Positions 35,477 through 44,073 of a stretch of 64,000 nt of DNA are shown piece after piece. The stretch lies in NCBI GenBank assembly GCA_016711805.1, contig JADJSH010000009.1, positions 129,646 through 193,645 on the forward strand. The letters run 5' to 3'. The position numbers were made by a program, and so were the translations under genes. This DNA is from Bacteroidota bacterium (GTDB taxonomy: Bacteria > Bacteroidota > Bacteroidia > B-17B0 > Aurantibacillaceae). Each line of letters begins with the position of its first letter. Position 1 is the first letter of the stretch. The notes under the pieces are model-generated. The model was not told where the DNA came from. It saw only the letters and a list, made by a program, of their open reading frames with translations, and did no database searches.

Positions 35477-36124
35477 TATATTATCGAAGCCACTATTTAT
35501 AGCCTCAAAAACCATTTCTTCTTTAGTTACAGGATGCTCAATAATTAATTTGGCGGCGTGCAAAGCAATTGCATTTGTTTGGTAAGGTTCTGTTGAACCG
35601 TAAAGTTCATCACCCAATATAGGGCAGCCAATGCTAGCTAATTGCACTCTTATTTGATGATATTTTCCTGTATGCAATTTTATGTTCCATAAGTAATACT
35701 TGCCTTGAGGTTGAACTGTGTATTCTAATTTCGCTTTTTCAGCAAACTCAGTTCCTTCAAGCACCAGTGCTGCTTTCTTTTTTTCTTTGCGATGCCAATG
35801 TTCTAAAATTCCTGCTTTTTTTTCAGGTGCTTTATCTGTTAATGCCACATAATATTTCGAAACTTGTCTTTGTGCAAATTGCTCACTCAAATTTCTTAAA
35901 TGTTCTTTTTGTTTGGTAAATAAAACAATGCCGCTGGTTACTCTATCTAAACGATGTAAGTGTTGCGCATAAGGATTTTTATCGCCCGTTTTTTCTTTTA
36001 AATAATTTTTGACTTGCTGCAATAAATTAGGGTGATTGTTTCGATCAGGTTCAACCATCAAACCACGAGGCTTGTTGCAAACGAGTAAAATAGCGTCTTC
36101 GTATATAATTTGGAGTTCGGACAT
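35465..36124 (-). CDS. RluA-family pseudouridine synthase
   Basis: A 219-residue RNA pseudouridine synthase. The catalytic Asp lies in QHLHRLDRVTSGIVLF, followed by KYYVAL and the C-terminal KLHTGKYHQIRVQLASIGCPI with GDELYG. There is no S4 domain, so it is a short RluA type and the target site (23S rRNA or tRNA) cannot be named. It begins 8 bp downstream of the AbiH stop on the same strand, so it may be transcribed with AbiH. Confidence 0.9.
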   Translation of the reverse strand: MSELQIIYEDAILLVCNKPRGLMVEPDRNNHPNLLQQVKNYLKEKTGDKNPYAQHLHRLDRVTSGIVLFTKQKEHLRNLSEQFAQRQVSKYYVALTDKAPEKKAGILEHWHRKEKKKAALVLEGTEFAEKAKLEYTVQPQGKYYLWNIKLHTGKYHQIRVQLASIGCPILGDELYGSTEPYQTNAIALHAAKLIIEHPVTKEEMVFEAINSGFDNILMQ

Positions 36125-36132
36125 TAATTAAA

Positions 36133-37197
36133 TTATTTTTTGATATAATTCACTAATGGCTTACTGTTTTCAAGGGCTTGTATTCTAACTCTCATCTTTC
36201 CCTTATTTTGCATGGAAAAATGATTTGAAATATCCATATATTTATCTATAAAGTCATTTGTGTTTTCATCTTTTTGATAGTAGTACATTTCAATTTGATA
36301 ACAATTATTATGTTCAAATATTTCTTTCAATAATACTCGATCAGATAGTCCACATGAATGACCAAATATATGAACCTTAAATGGATTACCTAGATAGGTT
36401 ATCAAGTTTTGATAGTTGTTAGTATACGCATATCCAAAAGACTTAATGAATTTTAAGTATTCTTTATTTTGCAGCTTTTCAAGTTTTTCATAATGCTCGT
36501 CAGTCTCATCCCCATATCCAAATATGATATTTTCCTCTTTATGATTAAGTAAACCATGTATATTAATTAATTTTATTTGATTAGCTTTTGATGATATTTT
36601 ATCTTCATTAAAATATTTTTCAATAAAAGATGTGTAATTGAAGTTTATGAAATAAATGCTGTCACTATTTAGCAATTCATTTGACATATTTTGTAAATGC
36701 AATAAAATATCATTATTTAATAAAAAAGATTGTTTTTCTTGAAGTTTTAAATATTCAATAAGTTTTGTTTTTAAAAATCGAAATGCTAGGTTTAACTTTG
36801 CTACATCTTCTGTTCTATTTTGGCTACTTTTTGTAATGTCATTAAAAATAGAAATAAGATTTCTATAATATGAGTTTTCGATATCTACCCATCTTTTTTC
36901 TTGAATGTTTGAAAACAAATTGTTAATGAATTCCGGATGAATATTATATGCGTAGATAGTGTTTTCAATTTTTTTGAAGATTTCTAATGGATTATTTGAT
37001 AATTCTCCATTTTTAAATATTGAAATACCTGCATAATTTGTATTTGGGGAAATTGAAATGATGTCGTCCTCATAGTATTGTTTTTCCTCAACAGCTTCCC
37101 CGATATTTTTTAAATACCAGGTTAAAAAATCTATATAACTGGTTTTTAATCCATGGGCTAAATCAAAACCATTTCCTATTAAAACTATGTGATTCAT
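36133..37197 (-). CDS. AbiH-family abortive infection protein
   Basis: A 354-residue protein starting MNHIVLIGNGFDLAHGLKTS, the hallmark of the AbiH family, where the GNGFDxxHGLxT motif suggests a nucleotide-binding Rossmann-like fold. Further family features are YFINFNYTSFIEKYF, the LINIHGLL / IIFGYGDETD pair and VHIFGHSCGLSD near the end. AbiH was first described as a phage-abortive-infection gene in lactococci and its mechanism is unsettled. Here it is a single gene between a tRNA terminator and an RluA-type gene, with no partner. It is very AT-rich, consistent with acquisition. Confidence 0.85.
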   Translation of the reverse strand: MNHIVLIGNGFDLAHGLKTSYIDFLTWYLKNIGEAVEEKQYYEDDIISISPNTNYAGISIFKNGELSNNPLEIFKKIENTIYAYNIHPEFINNLFSNIQEKRWVDIENSYYRNLISIFNDITKSSQNRTEDVAKLNLAFRFLKTKLIEYLKLQEKQSFLLNNDILLHLQNMSNELLNSDSIYFINFNYTSFIEKYFNEDKISSKANQIKLINIHGLLNHKEENIIFGYGDETDEHYEKLEKLQNKEYLKFIKSFGYAYTNNYQNLITYLGNPFKVHIFGHSCGLSDRVLLKEIFEHNNCYQIEMYYYQKDENTNDFIDKYMDISNHFSMQNKGKMRVRIQALENSKPLVNYIKK

Positions 37198-37246
37198 TAA
37201 TCTCTTAGATGTTTTAAATAAAGTTAATTATAATAGGTATATAAAC

Positions 37247-37275
37247 AAAAAAGCCTCTCATTTTCAGGCTTTTTT
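37247..37275 (-). terminator. terminator of the tRNA transcript
   Basis: Arms AAAAAAGCCT (37247-37256) and AGGCTTTTTT (37266-37275) with a nine-base loop. On the minus strand it follows tRNA-Leu and ends in T residues, separating tRNA transcription from AbiH. Confidence 0.85.
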
Positions 37276-37308
37276 GATGAGTCAAGTCTGGTAAGGACTT
37301 GAGCGGTG

Positions 37309-37392
37309 TACCCCAGACGGGACTTGAACCCGTACGTCCGCGAAGACACAGGATTTTAAGTCCTGCGTGTCTACCAATTCCACCACCGGGGC
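37309..37392 (-). tRNA. tRNA-Leu (anticodon TAA)
   Basis: The minus strand folds as a class II tRNA: acceptor start GCCCCGG, D-arm TGGAATTGGTAGAC, anticodon loop CTTAAAA with anticodon TAA, a long variable arm, and T-loop GGTTCAAGTCC. CCA is not encoded. It is 48 bp downstream of tRNA-Gly in the same transcript. Confidence 0.93.
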
Positions 37393-37440
37393 ATTTACTT
37401 TGGTATTTTGTTTAAAAACAAGCTTTAAGGCTAGTTTTCG

Positions 37441-37513
37441 AGCGAAAGACGGGTCTCGAACCCGCGACCTTAACCTTGGCAAGGTTACGCTCTACCAACT
37501 GAGCTACTTTCGC
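37441..37513 (-). tRNA. tRNA-Gly (anticodon GCC)
   Basis: A 73-nt cloverleaf on the minus strand: acceptor GCGAAAG paired to CTTTCGC, D-arm AGCTCAGTTGGTAGAGC, anticodon stem TAACC/GGTTA with loop TTGCCAA, and T-arm GGGTTCGAGACCC. CCA is not encoded. Confidence 0.95.
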
Positions 37514-37559
37514 TTGTAATTTGATTTAAAAGAACAACCAATTTTATTAATCGGGAGTG

Positions 37560-37589
37560 CAAAGATATATGTTTTTTTGCTTTGACAAA
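37560..37589 (-). promoter_or_regulatory. promoter of the tRNA-Gly/tRNA-Leu transcript
   Basis: On the minus strand TATCTTTG (37560-37567) matches TAnnTTTG exactly and TTTG (37586-37589) sits 18 bp upstream as a -33 element. The box is 46 bp before the tRNA-Gly 5' end. Confidence 0.7.
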
Positions 37590-37683
37590 ATTTTTTTTAA
37601 AAAATATTTTCGATTGCCTATACCGTAAATAATTGTGGGTTAAAACCCTTGTTAATAGGGCAATTGAATGGATGTGTCTTTTT

Positions 37684-37803
37684 GCGTGAGGGATGCAAGC
37701 TGAAAGCCTTTTGCCATTTTGAAGCTTCGACAAACTAAGTTCTGGAATGGCAAAAGCTTGAAGTGACAGCCCGACGGCGCCTGTATTTTGCGCTGGCACG
37801 CCC
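37684..37803 (+). repeat. structured intergenic repeat, copy 1
   Basis: Begins GCGTGAGGGATGCAAGC and ends GGCACGCCC. Hairpin A is AAG-C-CTTTTGCCATT paired with AATGGCAAAAG-CTT (bulged C). Hairpin B is GGCGC with GCGCT. The outer GCGTG/CACGC arms close the element. It ends 18 bp from the mutS stop. Together with the promoter it fills the 307-bp gap before mutS. Confidence 0.85.
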
Positions 37804-37820
37804 AAATATTTAATGAAAAA

Positions 37821-40466
37821 TTAAGCCCCTAGCATTCGCTTGATATCATTGAGTTTCATAAGAGCCTCCACGGGGGTTAGGGTGTTTATATCCACTTTTA
37901 TGAGCTCATCTTTCACAGATTCCAAAACTGGGTCGTTTAACTGGAAAAAACTCAACTGATAGTCACTCTTGCTCTTGGTTTTAGCTGTCATGGTATCAAT
38001 GGCATCGTTAGAACTTGTCATTTCTACTTCCGATAGTTCTAATTCATGGTCTTTTTCTAATTTCTTTAAAATATCGTTGGCTCTATCCACTACTTGTTTT
38101 GGCATACCAGCCATTCGTGCTACATGAATACCAAAACTATGCTCGCTACCGCCTTCTTGAAGTTTACGCAAGAAGATAATTTTATTATTTAACTCTTTTA
38201 CCGACACATTAAAGTTTTTGATGCGAGGAAAATAAGTGGTCATTTCGTTTAACTCGTGGTAGTGAGTCGCAAATAAGGTTTTAGCTCTATTTTTTGGTTG
38301 CGAATGAATGTACTCGGCAATGGCCCAAGCTATAGAAATACCATCGTACGTAGAAGTCCCTCGCCCAATTTCATCTAATAAAATCAAACTACGTTCACTT
38401 AAGTTATTTAAGATACTAGCCGTTTCATTCATCTCCACCATAAAGGTTGATTCTCCTGAAGAGATATTATCACTAGCACCCACACGCGTAAATATTTTAT
38501 CAACGATGCCGATTTCTGCGCTCTTAGCTGGCACATAGCAACCAATTTGCGCCATTAAGGTAATCAAGGCAACCTGACGTAATAAAGCGGATTTACCACT
38601 CATGTTAGGTCCGGTAATCATCATCACTTGTTGAGTGTCGTTATCTAAGTATACGGAGTTACTAACGTAATCAGTTCCTATCGGTAATTGTTTTTCAATC
38701 ACTGGGTGACGACCATCCACAATATTAATCGCAAATTCATTAGTAAGAGTAGGGCGCACGTATTGATTGTCTCTAGCTAATTTTGCAAATGACAATAAAC
38801 AATCTAAACGAGAAATTAATGAAGCATTTAATTGAATTGGAATAATGTAATCAATTAAATCTCTTACTAAAGCTTCGTATAAGGTTTGTTCTAATACAGC
38901 AATTTTATCTTCGGCACCTAATATTTTTTCTTCGTAAACTTTTAACTCAGGTGTAATATAACGCTCAGCTGTTGTTAAGGTTTGCTTGCGAATCCAATCC
39001 GTTGGAACTTTGTCTTTATGCACATTGGTTACTTCTAAATAATAACCAAACACATTGTTGTAAGAAACTTTTAAAGAAGAAATTCCTGTGCGTTCTACTT
39101 CGCGTTGTTGTATTTGTAATAAATAATCTTTTCCACTAAAAGCAATAGCACGTAATTCATCTAGTTCGGCATTTACTCCTTTGCTAATCACATTGCCTTT
39201 GTTTAATAAAACTGGCGCTTCTTCGTTTAACTCATTTTGTAAACGGTCGCGCATTAATAAACAAGGGTTTAATTGCTCGGCTATTTTTTGAAGCGAATGA
39301 TTTTCGCAAGCACTCGTTACACCTTTAATCGATTCAATTAAATTTAAAGCACGCTTTAGTTGAACTAACTCACGAGGATTAATTTTACCTGCCGCTACTT
39401 TCGAAATCAAACGTTCTAAATCACCAATCTCTTTAAACTGCGCAATTAAATCGTTTTGTAATGATGTATGAGTTCCGAAATAATTAACGACCTCTAATCG
39501 CTCATTAATTAAATCTAATTGTTTTAATGGTAACGCTAACCAACGTTTCAATAAACGCGATCCCATTGGCGTTACCGTGGTATCAATAATATCAATTAAG
39601 CATCTACCATTATCGTGGCTGCTACCAAATAATTCTAAATTACGAACAGTGAATCTATCAAGCCAAACATACTGGTCTTCTTCCACACGACTAACTGCTG
39701 TAATATGTTGCAATCTATCATGTTTCGTTTCGCCTAAGTAATGCAAAATAGCACCACAACTCATAATAGCTAAACTCAAATGCTCAATACCAAAACCTTT
39801 TAAAGAACTCGTTCCAAATTGTTTGGTTAAAGCTTCGTATCCAAAGTCTTGTGTAAAAGCCCAGTCATCTAATCCAAAAATATAAAAACGGTCGCCAATT
39901 AAATTCAATAAAGTCTGACGTTTATTTTTTTCAAATAAAATTTCGTTAGGCTTAAAACTTTGAATTAATTTTTCAATATAGGTATGTGTTCCTTCAGCAA
40001 CTAAAAATTCACCAGTAGATACATCCAAAAAAGAAACACCTGCGCGTTCCTTATCTAAATGAACACTCGCTAAAAAGTTATTGGTTTTATGTTCTAATAC
40101 TTTATCATTAAAACTAACTCCAGGAGTTACTAATTCCGTCACGCCGCGTTTCACAATCCCTTTTACCATTTTAGGATCTTCTAATTGGTCGCAAATGGCC
40201 ACACGGTAACCAGCACGTACTAATTTTGGTAAATACGTGTCAACACTATGGTGCGGAAATCCTGCTAGTTCAATATGTGATGCAGAACCGTTAGCGCGTT
40301 TGGTTAAGGTGATTCCTAAAATTTGAGAAGCTTTAATGGCATCTTCGCCAAAGGTTTCGTAAAAATCGCCCACACGAAATAATAAAATGGCATCAGGGTA
40401 TTTTCCCTTGATGTCGTTGTATTGCTTCATTAGTGGTGTTTCTTTTACTTCCGTTGTCTTAGCCAT
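37821..40466 (-). CDS. mutS: DNA mismatch repair protein MutS
   Basis: An 881-residue mismatch-recognition ATPase. The mismatch-binding Phe-x-Glu motif is in [14 protein letters not shown] near the N-terminus. The core and clamp domains follow. The ATPase has Walker A ([12 protein letters not shown], about residue 617), the [12 protein letters not shown] signature and Walker B ([16 protein letters not shown], about residue 697), then ATHYHEL. Length is that of MutS1. A TATCTTTA promoter box precedes it. No mutL is in the window. Confidence 0.97.
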   Translation of the reverse strand: MAKTTEVKETPLMKQYNDIKGKYPDAILLFRVGDFYETFGEDAIKASQILGITLTKRANGSASHIELAGFPHHSVDTYLPKLVRAGYRVAICDQLEDPKMVKGIVKRGVTELVTPGVSFNDKVLEHKTNNFLASVHLDKERAGVSFLDVSTGEFLVAEGTHTYIEKLIQSFKPNEILFEKNKRQTLLNLIGDRFYIFGLDDWAFTQDFGYEALTKQFGTSSLKGFGIEHLSLAIMSCGAILHYLGETKHDRLQHITAVSRVEEDQYVWLDRFTVRNLELFGSSHDNGRCLIDIIDTTVTPMGSRLLKRWLALPLKQLDLINERLEVVNYFGTHTSLQNDLIAQFKEIGDLERLISKVAAGKINPRELVQLKRALNLIESIKGVTSACENHSLQKIAEQLNPCLLMRDRLQNELNEEAPVLLNKGNVISKGVNAELDELRAIAFSGKDYLLQIQQREVERTGISSLKVSYNNVFGYYLEVTNVHKDKVPTDWIRKQTLTTAERYITPELKVYEEKILGAEDKIAVLEQTLYEALVRDLIDYIIPIQLNASLISRLDCLLSFAKLARDNQYVRPTLTNEFAINIVDGRHPVIEKQLPIGTDYVSNSVYLDNDTQQVMMITGPNMSGKSALLRQVALITLMAQIGCYVPAKSAEIGIVDKIFTRVGASDNISSGESTFMVEMNETASILNNLSERSLILLDEIGRGTSTYDGISIAWAIAEYIHSQPKNRAKTLFATHYHELNEMTTYFPRIKNFNVSVKELNNKIIFLRKLQEGGSEHSFGIHVARMAGMPKQVVDRANDILKKLEKDHELELSEVEMTSSNDAIDTMTAKTKSKSDYQLSFFQLNDPVLESVKDELIKVDINTLTPVEALMKLNDIKRMLGA

Positions 40467-40473
40467 AGAGGGT

Positions 40474-40481
40474 TAAAGATA
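40474..40481 (-). promoter_or_regulatory. -7 promoter box of mutS (TATCTTTA)
   Basis: TATCTTTA on the minus strand ends 8 bp before the mutS ATG, close to the TAnnTTTG consensus. The 5' untranslated leader would be almost absent. Confidence 0.4.
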
Positions 40482-40550
40482 CAATATCCTTGTGCTAGCA
40501 GTTCATTTAATTTTTAACAGAAATACTGAAGTTGTTAATATAATTTGTGT

Positions 40551-40676
40551 AATAGGAACACGGATTGAACTAATAAAACAGATTTTCACGGATTTTTTTA
40601 GATGGATTCGTTTAATAGACATTCTGATTTTTCATCTGCGTTAATCCGTCCAATCCGTTTCATCCGTGTTTCCATT
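40551..40676. repeat. CACGGAT dyad repeat, unit 1
   Basis: A long imperfect inverted repeat. AATAGGAACACGGATTGAAC on the left is answered by ATCCGTTTCATCCGTG and TTTCCATT on the right, with repeated ATCCG and CGGAT words inside. It lies beside unit 2, and together they account for most of the 352-bp gap between mutS and the next gene. Confidence 0.7.
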
Positions 40677-40692
40677 AAAGGGTATTTGTAAT

Positions 40693-40794
40693 AATTGGAA
40701 CACGGATTTGGCGGATAGAACAGATATACACGGATTTTTTTATCAAAATTTATCTGTGTTAATCTGCTTCATCCGTTTTATCTGTGTTCCAATT
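40693..40794. repeat. CACGGAT dyad repeat, unit 2
   Basis: The outer arms AATTGGAACACGGAT and ATCTGTGTTCCAATT match with one mismatch, and inner words (CGGAT, ACAGAT, ATCTG, ATCCG) continue the pairing. It is a second copy of the unit at 40551, in direct order 16 bp after it. Confidence 0.75.
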
Positions 40795-40818
40795 CCAAAA
40801 AAATCCTCATCTTTAACT

Positions 40819-41265
40819 GTGCAAAAACAACATCTCATACAAGCTTGCCGTGATTATTTAAAAGATAAAATAAATTCTTTGAATGCGATCATCAACGAAG
40901 TAACAGAATCATCTAATTCGGAAAGTAAAAGTTCTGCTGGCGATAAGCATGAAACTTCTAAAGCCATGATGCAGTTAGAAATTGAAAAGCTAGGCACGCA
41001 ATTGAAGGAAGCCGAATTGCAATTAGCAGAGTTCGAAAAAATAAATTTCAATAAAATACATCAAAGTATTGAACAAGGTAGTTTAGTTGAAACCAACAAG
41101 GGTTATTTTTTAATTGTCAGTTCTATTGGTAAAATATCGGTGGATGACAAAACTGTTTTTGTGATTTCAAGTAAATCGCCTTTAGCGGTTGCTTTTTCTG
41201 GAAAGAAGTTGAAGGATAAAATAAGTTTTAATGGAATGGAGTATTTTATTGAAAGTGTTTTTTAA
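40819..41265 (+). CDS. GreA/GreB-like C-terminal domain protein
   Basis: I place the start at the GTG at 40819. The frame upstream of it encodes only the translated dyad repeat, while VQKQHLIQACRDYLKDK is the usual beginning. The 148-residue protein has an N-terminal coiled-coil with NSESKSSAGDKHETSKAMMQ, the Gre-like signature, and a C-terminal FKBP-like half (GSLVETNKGYFLIVSSIGK, then SPLAVAFSGKKLKDKISFNG). Small proteins of this form are common in Bacteroidota, often misannotated as 3-oxoacyl-ACP synthase. A transcription-elongation role is inferred from the fold. Confidence 0.8.
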   Translation: MQKQHLIQACRDYLKDKINSLNAIINEVTESSNSESKSSAGDKHETSKAMMQLEIEKLGTQLKEAELQLAEFEKINFNKIHQSIEQGSLVETNKGYFLIVSSIGKISVDDKTVFVISSKSPLAVAFSGKKLKDKISFNGMEYFIESVF

Positions 41266-41277
41266 TCTTTTTATTTT

Positions 41278-41620
41278 CTTTTTGCTTGAACAAAAAGAAA
41301 CAAAAATTCAAGGCAATTCGCCAACCTCCATTTACCCCGCAGAGCCTTCCTAGAATGGTGGTTCGCTCCGAATTGCCAAAACCAGCCGCACTATTACCAA
41401 AGTATGCGGTAGTGTGAAAAAAGTTCTTTTTTACATAAAAGCTTGTAAGTAAGGCGGGCGGGCCGCCAAAAATGCGAGCAGACATAGCGGTGAATTGAGA
41501 ATTCAAGGATTTAGTGAAGCGCAGCGGGAACGTAAAATCCGTAGAATTCCAAGAGGCGGGCTGAGCATATTTTTGGCTTGTCTTTTTTGATTACTTTTTT
41601 TGACTAAGAAAAAAAGTAAT
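41278..41620. repeat. multi-hairpin structured intergenic element
   Basis: At least five dyads are packed in 343 bp: CTTTTTG/CAAAAAG (41278-41297), GGCAATTCG/CGAATTGCC (41312-41377), CCGCA/TGCGG (about 41386-41409), GGATTT/AAATCC flanked by GAATTC on both sides (about 41491-41548), and ATTACTTTTTTT/AAAAAAAGTAAT (41590-41620). It is GC-richer than the flanks and fills the gap between two convergent genes. The last hairpin can act as a bidirectional terminator. No convincing protein is encoded. Confidence 0.75.
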
Positions 41621-41627
41621 AGAGAAG

Positions 41628-43985
41628 TTACCTACTCAAAACAACTCTCTTAATCACACTTTGTTTATCCGAAACAATTTTCACGAAATAAACGCCATTG
41701 TTTAATTTAGATAAATCAACGTTCTTATAATTGCTAGTAATAGTTTCTTCTAACACCGTTTGCCCAATAGAATTAATCACTTGAATTTGACTTTCTTCTT
41801 TTACAGATGAAGAGTTAACTATGTATAAAGTTCCTGTACTTGGATTTGGATATACATTCCATTCGTCGTTAGTATTAAAAGAAGATTTAATTCCTGTGAT
41901 TGTTTCAATGGTATTAATAGCAGTATTAGTTACAACTGGTTCATTGAAGTCAAAATAAATGTAAGCCGTGTTTTTTATTTGTGTTCCTGGTGTATTGTTG
42001 TTAGTACGTTTAATGCGATATTGAATATAACCATGACTAGCTGGCTCATTACTGCCGCTATCTGCTAACATAATATTATTAAATTTCCAACGCAATACAT
42101 TGCCTGGTAAAATATCAATATTATAATTGTGACTTGCACTTAACATTTCAAATGTATTGATATCAACGTTTGGTGACAATGTATCCTTCACAACAATATT
42201 TACTGCAGGTCCGTTACCTGTATTTTGAAAGCGAATTAAATAAGTTAAATCTGTTTCGGTAGAGGCAATATCTCCGTTAGCTCCAACACCAACTGGGCTT
42301 ACGGTTTTGTCGTTAGGGTCGAAAGACCCAGTAACCATACGTTGGTAGCAAAAAATATTATTATTAGGGTTTATATCAAGAATATTTGTTTGAACATATC
42401 CACAACTATTGAAAATGCTTCCAAGGGGAGTAGAAATAGGTACTGTAAAATAAACAATATATGTTTGCTGTATGCCGTATGTACTATTTGATAAATTCCA
42501 AATTATAGTATCACCAGAGATTGTGTAAATATTAGGCGAGGCATTTGAGACATTTGCTATAAATGAAGATGGTAAAGTTGCTTTGAATATTCCTGATCCA
42601 TTATTCATACTTAAATTTTGTAAATTATAATACATTGCACCTGTAAAACCAGGAACTATTCCACTGCTATATCCATTAACTTGCATATCTGGTTGTAAAG
42701 TATAATTGAATGAAACAGATAAATTATTGTTTGTGGAATTTGGAGTACCAGCACTTACATTTGTATTTAATGTTGTAGTGCATGTTGAAAGAATATTAGT
42801 TGAGGTTATTGAATATGCTCCATAAGGAATATTGTTAATTATATAATCACCATTTGTATTTGTATAACCAAATCTGTTACCAGGATTAACAATGATTCCA
42901 GCGTTATTAAAATTAAGGTCACCACTATTTTTAATACAATCACTATTATTATCTACATATACATTTCCTGAAATGGTGCCGCAGTTAATTCCCATTGAGT
43001 AAATAGTATCTCTTATAGTTACACAATTTGTATTTGCATCTTGAATGCTTACCCAATAGGAATTTGATACAATATTTGTTACATCTTGTGTATTGGCACC
43101 ATTACTCCAAGTATAAATAAATGGACCAGGATTAGTTCCAGTAATAGAAATATCTATTGCACCGTCGCCTGATAGGTGACATGTTTCATTATAAGATGTA
43201 TTTGTAACAGTTGCATTTGGAAGTGAATTACTTAAGGATACGCCAACATTAACCATTGTAGCGGTTTGGCATCCTATTGCATCTGTTACTGCAAGAGTAT
43301 AGAAGCCTGCACACATACCTATAGGATTAGAAGAAGTTGAACCTGACGCAATACTTGGCCCTATCCACTGATAAGTATACCCACCAGTTCCTCCAGTAAC
43401 AGTTGCGCTTGCTGAACCATTGCAATTTGTTTGGCAAGAAGTATTAGTTGCTGATATAGCAATAGTAGGAATAGGTGGTAGAGGAATAGCAACTGTTTGA
43501 GTAACTAAACAACCGTTTGCGTCAGTAACGTTAACTTGTGTAACTCCAGGACATAAATTGGTCACTTGTGGCATATTACCACTGAATGGAGAGTTCCAAG
43601 CATATGCATATGGAGGATTTCCTCCAGTAACTGTTACAGAAGCACTACCGTTGCACCAGCAAGCTGCACTACTTTGTGCTACTGCAATAGCATTTAATTG
43701 ACTTGGTTGTCCAATACTAATAACCAACGAGCTAGTATTAGCACTAGCATCTAATATAAATACCGAATATGTTCCTGCTGATAAATTGGAAACATTTGGT
43801 GAACTAGGCAATGTTGGAGTCCATGAATATGTATATGGTGCTGTGCCACCAGATGATGATAAAGCAATTGCACCATCCGCACCTCCAAAGCAGCTAACAT
43901 TAGTAACTGTTGAAGTAATGATTATTTGTGAAAAGGCTAAAGAACCAAAAAATAATAAGGTAATAAGTGAAAGTAATTTTTTCAT
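41628..43985 (-). CDS. T9SS-secreted protein with four SprB-like repeats
   Basis: I use the ATG at 43985 (MKKLLSLITLLFFGSLAFSQ, a signal peptide). The apparent earlier TTG start lies within the promoter spacer. The 785-residue protein has four SprB-type repeats (xCFGGADGAI, GGTAPYTYSW, LSAGTYSV, VTDANGC), a SdrD-like B module (GTISGNVYVDNNSDC), a conserved GSFDPNDKTVSPVG region of about 150 residues, and a type A T9SS sorting domain (WNVYPNPSTGTLYI to the end with IGQTVLEE, NGVYFVKI). It should be a cell-surface or released adhesin-like protein. Its tandem paralog is at 44074. Confidence 0.9.
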   Translation of the reverse strand: MKKLLSLITLLFFGSLAFSQIIITSTVTNVSCFGGADGAIALSSSGGTAPYTYSWTPTLPSSPNVSNLSAGTYSVFILDASANTSSLVISIGQPSQLNAIAVAQSSAACWCNGSASVTVTGGNPPYAYAWNSPFSGNMPQVTNLCPGVTQVNVTDANGCLVTQTVAIPLPPIPTIAISATNTSCQTNCNGSASATVTGGTGGYTYQWIGPSIASGSTSSNPIGMCAGFYTLAVTDAIGCQTATMVNVGVSLSNSLPNATVTNTSYNETCHLSGDGAIDISITGTNPGPFIYTWSNGANTQDVTNIVSNSYWVSIQDANTNCVTIRDTIYSMGINCGTISGNVYVDNNSDCIKNSGDLNFNNAGIIVNPGNRFGYTNTNGDYIINNIPYGAYSITSTNILSTCTTTLNTNVSAGTPNSTNNNLSVSFNYTLQPDMQVNGYSSGIVPGFTGAMYYNLQNLSMNNGSGIFKATLPSSFIANVSNASPNIYTISGDTIIWNLSNSTYGIQQTYIVYFTVPISTPLGSIFNSCGYVQTNILDINPNNNIFCYQRMVTGSFDPNDKTVSPVGVGANGDIASTETDLTYLIRFQNTGNGPAVNIVVKDTLSPNVDINTFEMLSASHNYNIDILPGNVLRWKFNNIMLADSGSNEPASHGYIQYRIKRTNNNTPGTQIKNTAYIYFDFNEPVVTNTAINTIETITGIKSSFNTNDEWNVYPNPSTGTLYIVNSSSVKEESQIQVINSIGQTVLEETITSNYKNVDLSKLNNGVYFVKIVSDKQSVIKRVVLSR

Positions 43986-44003
43986 AAGAGTAGTTTGATG
44001 CAA

Positions 44004-44011
44004 CTAAAGTA
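44004..44011 (-). promoter_or_regulatory. -7 promoter box (TACTTTAG) of the first T9SS gene
   Basis: TACTTTAG on the minus strand lies 18 bp before the chosen ATG. The same octamer in the same surrounding sequence precedes the paralog at 47371, showing the promoter was duplicated with the gene. Confidence 0.55.
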
Positions 44012-44073
44012 TGATAATTACTTCAATTGATAATTGCTATCTATTGAAAGTGGGTTTTGATTGAGTAACCTGA

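Noticed and set aside
36133..37513. Integrated element with att sites at the tRNA-Gly/Leu pair
   Set aside because: No integrase and no duplicate of a tRNA 3' end was found in the window.
37282..37805. Two minus-strand frames covering the tRNA genes and repeat copy 1
   Set aside because: They translate tRNA and repeat DNA and have no protein signature.
40551..40794. Possible CRISPR array from recurring CACGGAT words
   Set aside because: The units are inverted repeats of 100-126 bp without equal short spacers, and there are no cas genes.
41246..41506. 86-residue minus-strand frame in the multi-hairpin element
   Set aside because: It is made of palindromic DNA with no coding signal and overlaps the GreA-like gene's end.
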